From positions 1 to 7,453 of the forward strand of contig CALEWF010000097.1 of NCBI GenBank assembly GCA_937925455.1: a stretch of 7,453 nt of DNA, given 5' to 3'. Numbering within the stretch: the stretch's first letter is position 1; the number at the start of each line of letters is the position of its first letter. The notes under the pieces are model-generated. The model did not search any database, was not told where the DNA came from, and saw only the letters and a list, made by a program, of their open reading frames with translations. Source of the DNA: an uncultured Flavobacteriales bacterium. GTDB taxonomy: Bacteria; Bacteroidota; Bacteroidia; CAIKAF01. The translations under genes and the position numbers were made by a program. Below are positions 7,271 through 7,453 of the stretch, in pieces.

Positions 7271-7341
7271 CTTAGTTAAAATTGCTCGTTTATCTAAGTA
7301 TCTTTAAAATAGAAAGATTGAGAAAAGTAAATTTCTATTTT
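7271..7341 (+). terminator. Two AT-rich hairpins downstream of ligA, weak terminator candidate
   Basis: The first hairpin pairs 7271-7280 with 7289-7298: CTTAG/CTAAG plus TAAA/TTTA, separated by one T.T mismatch, with an 8-nt loop. The second pairs AAAATAGAAA (7306-7315) with TTTCTATTTT (7332-7341), a perfect 10-bp stem with a 16-nt loop, whose 3' arm runs into further T residues. They begin 26 nt after the ligA stop. The low GC content of the stems makes them weak as intrinsic terminators, and such structures can arise by chance in AT-rich DNA. Confidence 0.3.
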
Positions 7342-7453
7342 TAACTGTACTATTTTCGGGGGAGCTTACACCCAACAAATTCTACAACGCTGTTTTTTGA
7401 AAATTGCCATTCGAGACAATCGAAAGTGTTATCTCATTTCATTTTCGACAGGT

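Noticed and set aside
7260..7307. Short plus-strand ORF after ligA encoding MNIRLVKIARLSKYL.
   Set aside because: Only 15 codons, overlapping the first hairpin, with no promoter or family resemblance; best explained as chance.
7429..7452. Minus-strand frame ending ...PVENEMR and a stop, which could be the end of a convergent gene.
   Set aside because: Only seven codons lie inside the window and an open frame of this length is expected by chance.
7443..7453. TTTCGACAGGT at the window end resembles the conserved GGTTTCGAC segment near the 5' end of tmRNA.
   Set aside because: The GGGG acceptor strand expected about 12 nt upstream is absent (the sequence there is T/A-rich), and no tag-peptide reading frame or tRNA-like 3' end is visible within the window.

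Overview
The window is AT-rich, densely packed chromosomal DNA that looks like a member of the Bacteroidota. The evidence is: ribD, an EamA transporter and yigZ in a row, pointing away from prmC, an arrangement I recall from Flavobacteriia-like genomes (from memory, not searched); starts without clear Shine-Dalgarno sequences; and matches to the Bacteroidota -7 promoter motif TAnnTTTG in front of both divergent units. It looks like a housekeeping region. I found no mobile element, CRISPR array, tRNA or rRNA, and no convincing undescribed system.

Layout. Positions 1-65 probably hold the last 20 codons of an unidentified plus-strand gene, followed directly by a hairpin (67-91) and a gene-free spacer to 204. 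Positions 205-3415 are a minus-strand cluster read ribD -> EamA/DMT transporter -> yigZ -> SIMPL-domain protein, with overlaps of 4 and 14 nt and then a 7-nt gap, so it is almost certainly one operon. Positions 3416-3541 are the divergent promoter region. Positions 3542-7244 are a plus-strand operon read DUF481-like outer-membrane protein -> prmC -> ligA, joined by two ATGA stop/start overlaps. Positions 7245-7453 hold two AT-rich hairpins and no recognisable gene.

How the genes fit together. RibD carries out two consecutive steps of riboflavin synthesis, and the transporter coupled to it belongs to the superfamily that includes the flavin transporter RibN, so a flavin-related substrate is a reasonable but untested guess. 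YigZ and the SIMPL protein have no clear link to flavins. On the other side, PrmC methylates release factors and LigA seals DNA nicks; they share tight translational coupling with an envelope protein but no obvious pathway. The points most worth a second look are the possible flavin role of the transporter, the barrel gene sitting between the ribD and prmC units, a charged helical insertion in the LigA adenylation domain, and a 17-codon ORF whose stop overlaps the ribD start.
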